The notes under the pieces are model-generated. The model was given only the letters and a program-made list of their open reading frames with translations. It had not been told where the DNA came from and did no database searches. Source: JBBROS01 sp965260935 (lineage in GTDB: Bacteria > Pseudomonadota > Alphaproteobacteria > Acetobacterales > Acetobacteraceae). From it: a stretch of 64,000 bases of DNA. Every line of letters begins with the position of its first letter. Position 1 is the stretch's first letter. Shown here piece after piece: positions 30,350 to 39,293 of the stretch. Where the stretch lies: assembly GCA_965260935.1 (NCBI GenBank), contig OZ253374.1, positions 3,162,001 to 3,226,000 of the forward strand, written 5' to 3'. The position numbers and the translations under genes were made by a program.

Positions 30350-31210
30350 TTAGCGCCGCCTCGGGTCGAGCGCATCCCTCAATCCGTCGCCGACCAGGTT
30401 GAAAGCGAGCACGGCGAGGAAGATCGCCGCCCCCGGAAAGACAGCGAGCCACGGCGCCTGCGTCAGGAACCGCTGCGCCGAGTTCAACATGCTGCCCCAG
30501 CTCGGCTCGGGCGGCTGCTGCCCGAGTCCCAGGAACGACAGGCTCGCCTCGGCGATGATGGCGGTGGCGACTGCCAGCGTCGCCTGCACCAGCACGGGCG
30601 GGACGATGTTCGGCGCCACGTGCCGCACCGCCACCCGCCAGGGCGGGTTGCCCAAGGCCCGCGCCGCCTCGACGTAGTCGTTGGTCGCCGCGTCCATCGC
30701 CGCCCCCCGGGCCACGCGGGCGAACACCGGCGCCGCGGTCACGCCGATCGCGATCATGGCGTTGGTCAGGTTCGGCCCCAGGAACGCGGCCAGCGCGATG
30801 GCCAGGATCAGGAACGGGCAGGCCAGCATCGCGTCCACCACCCGCCCGATCACCATGTCCGCCACGCCGCCGAAGAACCCGGCCGCCAGCCCCACCGGCA
30901 CGCCGATCCCGGCCGCGATCGCCACCGACACCACCCCCGCCAGCAGCGAGGCCCGGCTGCCGAACACCACGCGCGAGAACACGTCCCGCCCGTTCTCGTC
31001 CGTGCCCATCCAGTGCAACGCGGACGGCGCCTTGCGGATCGCCGTCCAGCTCGTCGCCGTCGGGTCAAACGGCGCGATCAACGGCGCTGCGACCGCGATC
31101 AGGATGAACGCCGCGACCACCACCAGCCCGAACACCGCCGCCGGACGCCCGCGGAACCGCCGCAGCGCCAGCAGCCGCGGGCTGGCCGGCATCGCTATCG
31201 CCCCGCTCAT
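30350..31210 (-). CDS. ABC transporter permease, DppC/OppC type
   Basis: 286 residues from the ATG at 31210, which overlaps the stop of the upstream permease (ATGA). It has an N-terminal hydrophobic segment (FGLVVVAAFILIAVAAPLIA), the OppC_N motif HWMGTDENGRDVFSRVVFG and about five further membrane segments. The EAA loop is EAARALGNPPWRVAVRHVAPN. It is one half of the membrane channel of a peptide/nickel/solute family-5 importer. A longer in-frame ORF upstream is a shadow of the partner permease. Confidence 0.92.
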   Translation of the reverse strand: MSGAIAMPASPRLLALRRFRGRPAAVFGLVVVAAFILIAVAAPLIAPFDPTATSWTAIRKAPSALHWMGTDENGRDVFSRVVFGSRASLLAGVVSVAIAAGIGVPVGLAAGFFGGVADMVIGRVVDAMLACPFLILAIALAAFLGPNLTNAMIAIGVTAAPVFARVARGAAMDAATNDYVEAARALGNPPWRVAVRHVAPNIVPPVLVQATLAVATAIIAEASLSFLGLGQQPPEPSWGSMLNSAQRFLTQAPWLAVFPGAAIFLAVLAFNLVGDGLRDALDPRRR

Positions 31211-32154
31211 GGCGAGCGCAGCCGCGGGTTGATGACCGTGTAGAGCACGTCGGCCAACAGGTTCAGCAGGATGTAAAGCACCGCCGTCACCAGCACGACG
31301 CCCTGCACCACCGGGTAGTCCCGGTTGAACACCGCATCGACGATCAGCTTGCCGAAGCCCGGGATGCTGAATACCTGCTCCGTCAGCACCGCGCCCGACA
31401 GCAGCGTGCCGAGCTCGAGCGCCCCCAGCGTCACGACCGGCACCAGCGCGTTGCGGAACGCGTGGCGCAGCACGACGCGCCATTCCGCAAGGCCCTTGGC
31501 GCGCGCCGTCCGCACGTAGTCCTGATCCAGCGCCGTCAGCATCGCGCTGCGCGTGTGGCGCATCAGGATGGCGGCGATGGCGTTGCCCAGCACGAACGCC
31601 GGCATGATCGTGGTGGCCAGCGACTGCAACGGGTCCTCCGTCAATGGCACGTAGCCGGACGGCGGCAGCCAGCCGAGACGGACCGAGACCAGCAGGATCA
31701 GCATGATGCCGAGCCAGAAGTTCGGCGTCGACAACCCGGCCAGGCCCACGAAGTTGGCCACGTAGTCCAGCGCCCGGTTGCGGTACACGGCGGAAAGGAT
31801 GCCCGCCGGCACGCCGATGGCTACCGCGATCACGAACGCCATCCCGGCAAGCTGCAGCGTCACCGGCAGCTTGGCGGCGATCAGCTGCGCCACCGGTTGC
31901 CGGATGCGCCAGCTCCGCCCCAGGTTGCCTTGCAGCACGCCGCCCATCCAGTGCGCGTACTGCACCGGCACGGAGCGGTCGAGCCAAAGTTCGGCCCGGA
32001 TCTGCTCCAGCACCTTCGGGTCGCCCCGCTCCTCGCCGGCCAGCACGAGGGCCGGGTCGCCGGGCATGAGCTGCTGCAAGCCGAACACGAGCACGCTGAC
32101 GAGTAGGATGGTCGGGATCACCTGCAGGATGCGCCCGCCAAGATGGCTTCTCAT
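31207..32154 (-). CDS. ABC transporter permease, DppB/OppB type
   Basis: 315 residues, about six membrane segments. The N-terminal BPD_transp_1_N signature is VFGLQQLMPGDPALVLAGEE, followed by WLDRSVPVQYAHWMGGVLQG. The EAA loop is VRTARAKGLAEWRVVLRHAF. It pairs with the DppC-type permease that overlaps its 3' end. The binding-protein gene ends 11 bases upstream, so the three form one unit. Confidence 0.93.
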   Translation of the reverse strand: MRSHLGGRILQVIPTILLVSVLVFGLQQLMPGDPALVLAGEERGDPKVLEQIRAELWLDRSVPVQYAHWMGGVLQGNLGRSWRIRQPVAQLIAAKLPVTLQLAGMAFVIAVAIGVPAGILSAVYRNRALDYVANFVGLAGLSTPNFWLGIMLILLVSVRLGWLPPSGYVPLTEDPLQSLATTIMPAFVLGNAIAAILMRHTRSAMLTALDQDYVRTARAKGLAEWRVVLRHAFRNALVPVVTLGALELGTLLSGAVLTEQVFSIPGFGKLIVDAVFNRDYPVVQGVVLVTAVLYILLNLLADVLYTVINPRLRSP

Positions 32155-32164
32155 GACGCCGGCC

Positions 32165-33667
32165 CTACTTGCTCAGGCTGACGCCTTGCAGCCGGATCAT
32201 GCCGTCCGGAAAGGGTTCGTAACCCTTCACCTTGTCCGAGACGCCGTTCAGCACCTTCTGCTGCCAAAGGTAGATCCGCGGCAGGTCATGCAGCACGATC
32301 TGGTACATCTCGGTGTAGATCTCCTTCCGCTTCGACACGTCCGAGACGTTACGGGCCTGATCCAGCAAGGAATCCACCTTCGGGTTCGAGTATTTGCCTT
32401 CGTTCAGCGGCGCGCCGGTGTGGAGGAAGCTATACAGGTTGCCGTCCGGGTCCACCCGGCCCGACCAGGCGATCAGGAACGCCTCGAAGTCGCCGCGCGT
32501 GGTCGCCGCCAAGGCGGAAGCGAACTCGGACGCCCTCAGCTTCACGTCGAACCCGGCCTCGGCCGTCATCGCCTGGATGATCTCGCCCACCTGCCGCAGC
32601 TCCGGATTGTTCGGCACCAGCAGGTCCACCTCGATCGGCGTCTTGACCCCCGCCTCCTTCAGCAGCGCCTTCGCCTTGTCCAAATCGCGCCCCTGCGGCT
32701 TGAGCGAGGACAAATAGAACGGGCTGCTCGGGGGGACTGCTTGCGTGGTTGGCGTGTAGGCGCCGTTATAGACGACCTGCACCAAGGCTTCCCGGTCGAT
32801 CGCCGCCTCGAACGCCTGCCGGACCTTGCTGTCCTGTCCGATCGGCGTCTTGGCACGCGGGCCGTTGCCGAGGTTGAACTGGATGGTTTGGTAGCCGAGG
32901 TAATCGGATGTCGCCATATTCAGCTTCCGGTTGCTCTTCACCGCCGGGATGTCGGTCGGCGCGATGAACTCAACCAAGTCGGTGCTGCCCGCCTCCAGGT
33001 TGGCCAGGCGGATCGAGCTGTCGGGGATGATCTGGTAGTTGACCTCATCCAGCTTGATCGCGTCCTTGTTCCAGTACTGCGGGAACGCCTTCAGCCTGAT
33101 GTGGTCCTGCGCCACGCGCTCGGCGAAGCTGAACGGCCCGGCGCACACCGGCTTCAGCCCGAAGTTCTCCCCCGCCGCCTTGGCCGCCTTGGGCGAGACG
33201 ATCATGCCCGAGCGGTCCACCAATTGCGCCAGGAACGGCGACGACGGCTGCTTGAGCGTGATCTTCACCGTCAACGGGTCAACCACGTCGACATGGTCGA
33301 TCACGTTGATCTCGCTGCGCCGGTAGCTGCCCTTCATCGTCAGGTTGCGCTCGAGCGAGTACTTGACCGCCTCCGCGTCCATCTTGGTCCCGTCCTGGAA
33401 CAGCACGTCGGGACGCAGGTTGATGACCAGCTCGGTCGGCGTCGCGTATTTGTAGCCTGCCGCCAGCATCGGCACGATTTCGAGCTTCTGGTTGATGTCG
33501 AACAGCTTGTCGCACAGGGCCGCGAACACGATCCGTCCGACAAAGGTGCGCGACAGCGTCGGGTCGAGGATGTCCGGGTCCTCGCGCAGGGCGATGTTCA
33601 AGGTTTGTGCAGCAGCGCCCGAGGTGAGCAACGCGGCGGCGCAGGCAGCTAGAAGAAGTCGGCGCAT
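32165..33667 (-). CDS. ABC transporter family 5 periplasmic substrate-binding protein
   Basis: 500 residues from the ATG at 33667. Signal peptide MRRLLLAACAAALLTSGAAA with cleavage before QTLNIALRE. SBP_bac_5 features: FDINQKLEIVPMLAAGYKYA, then LRPDVLFQDGTKMDAEAVKYS, and a late FEAFLIAWSGRVDPDGNLYSF. It captures the solute (oligopeptide, glycoside, opine or polyol; not determinable) in the periplasm for the DppBC-type permeases. It is divergent from the tartrate-dehydrogenase-like gene with a 115-base gap that should contain both promoters. Confidence 0.93.
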   Translation of the reverse strand: MRRLLLAACAAALLTSGAAAQTLNIALREDPDILDPTLSRTFVGRIVFAALCDKLFDINQKLEIVPMLAAGYKYATPTELVINLRPDVLFQDGTKMDAEAVKYSLERNLTMKGSYRRSEINVIDHVDVVDPLTVKITLKQPSSPFLAQLVDRSGMIVSPKAAKAAGENFGLKPVCAGPFSFAERVAQDHIRLKAFPQYWNKDAIKLDEVNYQIIPDSSIRLANLEAGSTDLVEFIAPTDIPAVKSNRKLNMATSDYLGYQTIQFNLGNGPRAKTPIGQDSKVRQAFEAAIDREALVQVVYNGAYTPTTQAVPPSSPFYLSSLKPQGRDLDKAKALLKEAGVKTPIEVDLLVPNNPELRQVGEIIQAMTAEAGFDVKLRASEFASALAATTRGDFEAFLIAWSGRVDPDGNLYSFLHTGAPLNEGKYSNPKVDSLLDQARNVSDVSKRKEIYTEMYQIVLHDLPRIYLWQQKVLNGVSDKVKGYEPFPDGMIRLQGVSLSK

Positions 33668-33782
33668 GAAAGGTCCCCAGCAGTGAAACGCTCCCGCATC
33701 TCTGCCGGGCATTACCGACGCTGGCAAGCGCCGTGCCAGCCGGGTAAACCAAGGGCGGGAGCCATAAACAAAGGACACAACC

Positions 33783-34856
33783 ATGCGCCGATACCGGATC
33801 GCCTCGATTCCCGCCGACGGCATCGGCCCGGAGGTCATCGCCGCCGGGCTGGAAGCGCTGGACGCCGTCGTCGCCCGCGATGGCGGCTTCGAGCTTCACG
33901 TCACGCCGTTCGATTGGGGCTCCGCCCGCTACCGCAGCACGGGCGCGCTGATGCCGGAGGACGGCCTCGGCCATCTCCGGGACATGGACGCGATCCTGTT
34001 CGGCGCGGTCGGCGCGCCCGACATCCCCGACCATGTCACGCTCTGGGGCTTGCGGCTGCCGATCTGCCAAGGGTTCGACCAATACGCCAACGTCCGTCCC
34101 ACGCGCATCCTGCCCGGCGTCCACGGCCCGCTGCGCGGCGTCGGCCCGGCCGACCTCGACTGGCTCATCATCCGCGAGAACAGCGAGGGTGAATACTCCG
34201 GCAACGGCGGCCGGGCGCATCGCGGCTTGCCGGAGGAGGTCGCGACCGAGACCAGCGTCTTCACCCGCCGCGGCGTCGAGCGCATCATGCGCTTCGCCTT
34301 CGAGCGCGCCCGGGACCGCCCGCGCAAGCATCTGACGGTGGTGACCAAGAGCAACGCCCAACGGCACGGCATGGTGTTCTGGGACGAGATCGCCCGCGAG
34401 GTCGCCGCCGAGTTCCCGGACGTGGCCTGGGACAAGGAGCTGGTCGACGCCATGACCACGCGCATGGTGCTGAAGCCCCGCTCGGTCGACACCGTGGTCG
34501 CCACCAACCTGCACGCCGACATCCTGAGCGACCTGGCGGCCGCGCTCGCCGGCTCGCTCGGCATCGCGCCGACCGCGAACATCGACCCGGAACGCCGCTT
34601 CCCCAGCATGTTCGAGCCGATCCACGGCAGCGCCTTCGACATCACCGGCAAGGGCGTGGCCAACCCGGTCGCGACCTTCTGGACCGCCTCGCTGATGCTG
34701 GAGCACCTGGGCGAGGCCGTCGCGGCGGGAAGGCTGATGCGGGCGGTGGAGCAGGTCTGCGCCGCCGGGGTGATGACGCCGGACCTGGGCGGCAAGGCGA
34801 CGACAGCGGAGGTGACGCGGGCGGTTTGCGAGGCGGTCCGGGGCGGGAACGCCTGA
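33783..34856 (+). CDS. Tartrate dehydrogenase / D-malate dehydrogenase-like (isocitrate/isopropylmalate family)
   Basis: 357 residues of the beta-decarboxylating dehydrogenase family. N-terminus RIASIPADGIGPEVIAAGLE; GAVGAPDIPDHVTLWGLRL; NVRPTRILPG; IIRENSEGEYSGNGGR; the metal/substrate loop VDAMTTRMVLKP; and FEPIHGSAFDITGKG. The RENSEGEYSGNGG and DHVTLWGLRLPICQ features match the tartrate/D-malate branch (TtuC/DmlA) better than LeuB. It would oxidise D-malate or L-tartrate with NAD and Mg/Mn. It is followed after 98 bases by the SDR gene on the same strand. Confidence 0.85.
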   Translation: MRRYRIASIPADGIGPEVIAAGLEALDAVVARDGGFELHVTPFDWGSARYRSTGALMPEDGLGHLRDMDAILFGAVGAPDIPDHVTLWGLRLPICQGFDQYANVRPTRILPGVHGPLRGVGPADLDWLIIRENSEGEYSGNGGRAHRGLPEEVATETSVFTRRGVERIMRFAFERARDRPRKHLTVVTKSNAQRHGMVFWDEIAREVAAEFPDVAWDKELVDAMTTRMVLKPRSVDTVVATNLHADILSDLAAALAGSLGIAPTANIDPERRFPSMFEPIHGSAFDITGKGVANPVATFWTASLMLEHLGEAVAAGRLMRAVEQVCAAGVMTPDLGGKATTAEVTRAVCEAVRGGNA

Positions 34857-34954
34857 CGCGGGCCGAACCTTGCGGGGTTTGGATTGCAATCGCCCCGAGT
34901 TGCCGATTGCGAGACGCCTGAGCGCGCGGTAGCACACGGCCAAAGGAGAACGAA

Positions 34955-35683
34955 ATGGCCCAGGACCTCTCAGGCAAAGTCGCAGCCGTCACCGGCGCAG
35001 CCTCCGGCATCGGCCTCGAATGCGCCAAAGCCATGGCCTCGGCAGGTGCCCGCGTCGTGCTCGTCGATTACGCCGAGGACAAGCTCCGCCAGGCCTGCGA
35101 CGAGATCGGCCCGCAGGCGGTCCCGCTGACCGTCAACCTGCTCGATCCCGCGAGCGTCACCGGCATGATGCCGCGCCTCCTGGAACAAACCGGCCAGCTC
35201 GACATCTTCCACGCCAACGCCGGATCATACGTCGGCGGCGACGTCCACGGCGGCGACCCGGACGCGTGGGACCGGATGCTCAACCTCAACGTCAACGCCG
35301 CCTTCCGCTCCATCCACGCCGTCCTGCCGCACATGGTCGGGCGCGGAGCGGGCGACATCATCGTCACCAGCTCGGTCGCGGGCCATGTCCCCGTCGTGGT
35401 CGAGCCGGTCTACACTGCCTCCAAACACGCCATCCAGGCATTCGTGCACACGCTCCGCCGCCAGGTGTTCAAGCACGGCATCCGCGTCGGCGCGGTAGCC
35501 CCCGGCCCGGTCGTCACCGCCCTGCTCAGCGACTGGCCCAAGGCGAAACTCGACGACGCGATCGCCACCGGCGGCCTGCTGCAACCGCAGGACGTGGCCG
35601 AAGCCGTGCTGTTCATGCTGACCCGGCCGCGAACCGTCACGATCAGGGACCTGGTGATCCTGCCGCTGAGCAACGACCTCTAG
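34955..35683 (+). CDS. Short-chain dehydrogenase, ribitol 2-dehydrogenase-like
   Basis: A 242-residue classical SDR. NAD motif TGAASGIGLECAKAMASAGA, FHANAGSYVGGDVHGGDPD, catalytic Ser in IIVTSSVAGHVP, YTASKHAIQAFVHTLRRQVF (Tyr/Lys), and PGPVVTALLSDWPKAKLD. The long run of agreement with bacterial ribitol 2-dehydrogenase (GDPDxWDR, EPVYTASK, LLxDWPKAK, VTxRDxVILP) makes a polyol substrate likely. SD AAGGAG precedes the ATG. Its stop TAG and that of the opposite iron alcohol dehydrogenase share the palindrome CTAG. Confidence 0.88.
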   Translation: MAQDLSGKVAAVTGAASGIGLECAKAMASAGARVVLVDYAEDKLRQACDEIGPQAVPLTVNLLDPASVTGMMPRLLEQTGQLDIFHANAGSYVGGDVHGGDPDAWDRMLNLNVNAAFRSIHAVLPHMVGRGAGDIIVTSSVAGHVPVVVEPVYTASKHAIQAFVHTLRRQVFKHGIRVGAVAPGPVVTALLSDWPKAKLDDAIATGGLLQPQDVAEAVLFMLTRPRTVTIRDLVILPLSNDL

Positions 35684-36867
35684 CCGCTGTTCCCCGACCA
35701 GGCCACCTGATACAGCGCCACGATCTCGGCCTTGTCCGGCGCCCGCGGGTTGTTCGCCGGGCTGCCGGAAGCCAGCGCCTGCTCCGCCATCAGCTCAAGC
35801 CGCCCGTCCCAGGCCGCCTTGTCGATCCCGAACCCCGCGGGCGTCGGCACCTCCAGCTCGCGGTTGAGCGCGGCCAAGCCCTCCGCCAGTTTTTCCGCCG
35901 CCGCCCCGTCCGCATCGACCGCCGCCGCGAACCCGATCGCCCGCGACGCCTCGGCGTACCGCGCCTCAGCCGCCTCCAGCCCGAACCGGGTGACCGCCGG
36001 GAGCAGCATCGCGTTGCTCAGCCCGTGCGGCACGTGGAAATGCGCCCCAATGGGCCGCGACATGCCATGCACCAGCGCCACCGACGCGTTGGTGAAGGCG
36101 ATCCCCGCCAAGGTCGCCCCCAGCATCATCGCCTCCCGCGCCTTGGCATTCCCCGGCTCGGCATAAGCTGCGCGCAAGTTCCCCCCGATCAGCCGCATCG
36201 CCGCCAGCGCCTGCACGTCCGAATACGCGTTGGCCCGGCGCGACACGTAGGCCTCCAGCGCATGGGTCAGGCTGTCCACCCCCGTATCGGCGGTGATCCG
36301 GCGCGGCACGCTGAACGTCAGCTCGTAATCGACGACCGCCGCCAGCGGCAGGGCGCCCAGCCCCGCGATCAGCATCTTCTCTCCCCGCTCCGTGTCGGTG
36401 ATCACGGTGAACCGCGTCGCCTCGCTGCCCGTCCCCGCGGTGGTCGGGATGGCGATCACCGGCAGCAGGGCCTGGTCGGCCGCGAACGGAACCTTGAAGT
36501 CCCGCATGGAGGCGCCGGGCCGCGCCGCCCTGCCGGCCGCCAGGATGGCGACCGCCTTCGCCGTATCAATCGGCGAGCCGCCCCCGAACCCGATCAGGCA
36601 ATCGTAATCCCCCTGCCCCAACGCCAGCACCCCGGCCTCGATCACGGTGTCGGTCGGCTCCGGCACCGTGTCGCTGAACACGGCGACGCGAAGCCCGGCC
36701 GCCTCCAGCGGATCGAGGCACCGCCGCACCAGCCCGGACGAGACCATATACGGGTCGGTCACCACCAGCGGCCGGCTCAGGCCGAACATGGCCAGCACCT
36801 CCGCCACCTGCGCCACCGCCCCCCCGCCCAGGCGCATCGCCCGCGGCGAGAACAACGCCGCGGTCAT
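35680..36867 (-). CDS. Iron-containing alcohol dehydrogenase
   Basis: A 395-residue group III (Fe-ADH) enzyme from the ATG at 36867, which overlaps the stop of the preceding ATPase gene. Nucleotide-binding FGGGSPIDTAKAVAILAA; IPTTAGTGSEATRFTVITD; metal ligands in DTGVDSLTHALEAYVS and VALVHGMSRPIGAHFHVPHG. Oxidises a small alcohol or reduces an aldehyde with NAD(P). Coupling to the peptide-type ABC ATPases suggests it works on the imported compound (inference). Frame extension beyond 36867 is a shadow of the ATPase gene. Confidence 0.92.
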   Translation of the reverse strand: MTAALFSPRAMRLGGGAVAQVAEVLAMFGLSRPLVVTDPYMVSSGLVRRCLDPLEAAGLRVAVFSDTVPEPTDTVIEAGVLALGQGDYDCLIGFGGGSPIDTAKAVAILAAGRAARPGASMRDFKVPFAADQALLPVIAIPTTAGTGSEATRFTVITDTERGEKMLIAGLGALPLAAVVDYELTFSVPRRITADTGVDSLTHALEAYVSRRANAYSDVQALAAMRLIGGNLRAAYAEPGNAKAREAMMLGATLAGIAFTNASVALVHGMSRPIGAHFHVPHGLSNAMLLPAVTRFGLEAAEARYAEASRAIGFAAAVDADGAAAEKLAEGLAALNRELEVPTPAGFGIDKAAWDGRLELMAEQALASGSPANNPRAPDKAEIVALYQVAWSGNSG

Positions 36868-37943
36868 GCCGCATCCGGGCGGACGAGGCCGCGCCGCTCG
36901 GCATACAGCGCCAGCCGCCGAGCCGCGGCGGGCGGCGGCGCGTGCGCCTCGGCCGCATCGGCGGCCGCCGGCAGCTCCTCGGCGCGATGGCAGGCGGAAA
37001 AATGGCCAGTTTCGAGCAGTCGCAAGGCAGGGTCCTCCGTCCGGCACCGGTCAACCACGTAGGCGCATCGTGTATGGAACCGGCAGCCCGGCGGGATGTT
37101 GGCCGGGCTCGGAACATCGCCCCCCGCCGCCTGCCGCGCCAGCCGCCGGTGCGGGTCCGGCCGCGGAATCGCCGAAAGCAGCACCCTTGTATACGGATGC
37201 CGCGGGTTGGCGAACACCTGCGCCTTGGTCCCGGTCTCGACGATGCGCCCGAGATACATCACCGCCACCCGGTCGGCCACATGCTTCACCACCGCCAAGT
37301 CATGCGCGATGAACAGGTAGGACAACCCGAGCCGCGCCTGCAAATCCTTCAGCAGATTCACCACCTGCGCCTGGATGCTCACGTCGAGCGCGCTGACCGG
37401 CTCGTCGCACACGATCACCGCCGGCTCGACCGCCAGCGCCCGCGCGATCCCGATCCGCTGCCGCTGCCCGCCCGAGAACTCGTGCGGATACCGCCCGGCG
37501 TGATACGGCGCCAGCCCGACCAGCGCCAGAAGCTCCGCCACCCGCGCCCGCCGCGCCCGTCCGTCGCCGATCCGGTGCACCACCAGCGGCTCCTCGACGA
37601 TCTCGCCCACCGTCATCCGCGGGTTGAGCGAGGCGAACGGGTCCTGAAACACGATCTGCATCCGCCGCCGCAACGCCCGCAGCGCAGCACCCCCGAGCCC
37701 GGTGATGTCCTCGCCCTCGAACCGCACGCGGCCCGCGGTCGGCTCGATCAGCCGCAGAACAAGCCGCGCCGTCGTGCTCTTGCCGCACCCGCTCTCCCCC
37801 ACCAGCGCCAGCGTCTCCCCGCGGGCCAAGCTGAACCCAATGCCGTCCACCGCCCGCACGGCGCCCACGGTCCGGGACACCACCAGCCCCCGCCGCATCG
37901 GGTAATGCTTGGCCAGCCCCTCCGCTTCCAGCAGCGCCGTCAT
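36864..37943 (-). CDS. Oligopeptide-type ABC transporter ATPase (DppF/OppF)
   Basis: 359 residues. Walker A LVGESGCGKSTTARLVLRLI, signature FSGGQRQRIGIARALAVEP, Walker B VIVCDEPVSALDVS, and the oligo_HPY C-terminal zinc/cysteine region PSPANIPPGCRFHTRCAYVVDRC. It energises a family-5 importer, probably together with the neighbouring DppD-type ATPase and the permeases at 30-32 kb, since no other permease is present in the window. Overlaps both neighbours by four bases (ATGA). Confidence 0.93.
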   Translation of the reverse strand: MTALLEAEGLAKHYPMRRGLVVSRTVGAVRAVDGIGFSLARGETLALVGESGCGKSTTARLVLRLIEPTAGRVRFEGEDITGLGGAALRALRRRMQIVFQDPFASLNPRMTVGEIVEEPLVVHRIGDGRARRARVAELLALVGLAPYHAGRYPHEFSGGQRQRIGIARALAVEPAVIVCDEPVSALDVSIQAQVVNLLKDLQARLGLSYLFIAHDLAVVKHVADRVAVMYLGRIVETGTKAQVFANPRHPYTRVLLSAIPRPDPHRRLARQAAGGDVPSPANIPPGCRFHTRCAYVVDRCRTEDPALRLLETGHFSACHRAEELPAAADAAEAHAPPPAAARRLALYAERRGLVRPDAA

Positions 37944-38923
37944 GCCGCGATCTCCTCCACCGGCGCGCGGATGCAGGCCGCGCTATGCTCCGGGCCGAGC
38001 GGACGCAACGCCGGGTCGGTTTGCCTGCACGCCTCGGCGCCGAACACGCAGCGCGGATGGAACCGGCACCCGGGCGGCAGCGCAAACGGCGCCGGCACCG
38101 CCCCCTCGATGGCCAGCAGCCGCTCCCGCTCTTCCTCGATCTTCGGGATGCTGCCGAGCAGGCCGAGCGTATACGGATGCTGCGGGTCATCGAAGATGGC
38201 CGCCCCGCTGCTGCGCTCGACCACCCGCCCGGCATACATCACCGCCACCTCGTCGGCCATCTCCGCCACCACGCCCAGGTCGTGCGTGATCAGGATGATC
38301 GCCATCCCGCTCTGCGCCTGCAAGTCGCGCAGCAGATCGAGGATTTGCGCCTGCACCGTCACGTCGAGCGCCGTCGTCGGCTCGTCGGCGATCAGCAGGT
38401 CCGGGTTGCACGACAGCGCCATGGCGATCATCACCCGCTGCCGCATCCCCCCGCTCATCTGATGCGGGTAATCGTCCAGCCGCTTGGCCGCGGCCGGGAT
38501 GCGCACCCGGTCCAGCGCCTCGGCCGCCTGCGCCCGGAGCTGCGCCGCGCTCGCCCGGCGGTCATGCGCCCGCATCGCCTCGGTGATCTGGTCGCCGACG
38601 GTGAACACCGGATTGAGGCTGGTCATCGGCTCCTGGAAGATCATCGCGATCCGGTTGCCGCGCAGCCCGCGCATGGCGGCGGCCGGGGCGGCGAGCAGGT
38701 CCTGCCCCTCGAACAGCGCCCGCCCCTGCGCGATCCGCCCCGGCGGCGGCACGAGGCGCATCACGGAAAGCGACAACACGCTCTTGCCGCACCCGCTCTC
38801 GCCGACGATGCCGAGGGTCTGTCCGCGGTTGACGGACAGCGAGACGCCGTCGACGGCGGCGATTTCGCCGCGGGGGCCGGGGAAGACAGTGCGGAGGTCT
38901 TGGATTTGGAGGAGGGGGGTCAT
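37940..38923 (-). CDS. Oligopeptide-type ABC transporter ATPase (DppD/OppD)
   Basis: 327 residues. Walker A GIVGESGCGKSVLSLSVMRL, NRIAMIFQEPMTSLNPVF, signature MSGGMRQRVMIAMALSCNP, Walker B LLIADEPTTALDVT, and oligo_HPY tail PPGCRFHPRCVFGAEAC. First gene of a three-gene unit with the DppF-type ATPase and the iron alcohol dehydrogenase. An AGGAGGGGGG run lies just before the ATG as SD. Upstream is a non-coding stretch that borders the lower-GC island. Confidence 0.93.
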   Translation of the reverse strand: MTPLLQIQDLRTVFPGPRGEIAAVDGVSLSVNRGQTLGIVGESGCGKSVLSLSVMRLVPPPGRIAQGRALFEGQDLLAAPAAAMRGLRGNRIAMIFQEPMTSLNPVFTVGDQITEAMRAHDRRASAAQLRAQAAEALDRVRIPAAAKRLDDYPHQMSGGMRQRVMIAMALSCNPDLLIADEPTTALDVTVQAQILDLLRDLQAQSGMAIILITHDLGVVAEMADEVAVMYAGRVVERSSGAAIFDDPQHPYTLGLLGSIPKIEEERERLLAIEGAVPAPFALPPGCRFHPRCVFGAEACRQTDPALRPLGPEHSAACIRAPVEEIAA

Positions 38924-39293
38924 GCGGAATGGCTCAGATCTTGGTCACGCTTGGCGCGCTTCCTGGGATTTAGGGCTTACATCCTCGGCCAAGGCGATGA
39001 CGGCTGGCAAGCCTCGCCATTCACGTTGCCAGCAGGCGCTTACCCATTCGTGACACTGGATCGGCCTTCATCCGCCACCCTAATACGCTTCTTCTCATAC
39101 CAAAGTGCCTTTGGGTTACTGGTATGCGCGCCGTGTTGGCAGGCGGCGGCGCGCGAAAAGCAACTCTGATGCTGGTCGCATCGAAGGGCAGCTGGTGTCA
39201 GTTCCGTCTATCACGAGACGGGCTAAGTCCTATTGCCAAACACGTGCGAACAAGCTTTGGTGTATGAATGGCTTACACGGGCACGAATAGGCG
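38924..39293. other. 370-base stretch without a gene, at the left edge of the low-GC island
   Basis: No ORF with plausible start and composition was found on either strand. GC content falls gradually across it, from the ABC operon side towards the island genes. No tRNA, direct repeat or integrase remnant was recognised that would mark an integration site. Confidence 0.5.

Noticed and set aside
34642..35034. Minus-strand open frame across the gap between the tartrate dehydrogenase-like gene and the SDR
   Set aside because: Low-complexity Pro/Arg/Ser-rich translation and overlap with two well-supported plus-strand genes.
39105..39290. Small plus-strand ORF before the island
   Set aside because: No ribosome binding site, no domain, and basic random-like composition.
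38924..39293. tRNA or attachment site as the entry point of the low-GC island
   Set aside because: No cloverleaf arms, TTCGA-type T-loop or repeated ends were visible in this stretch.
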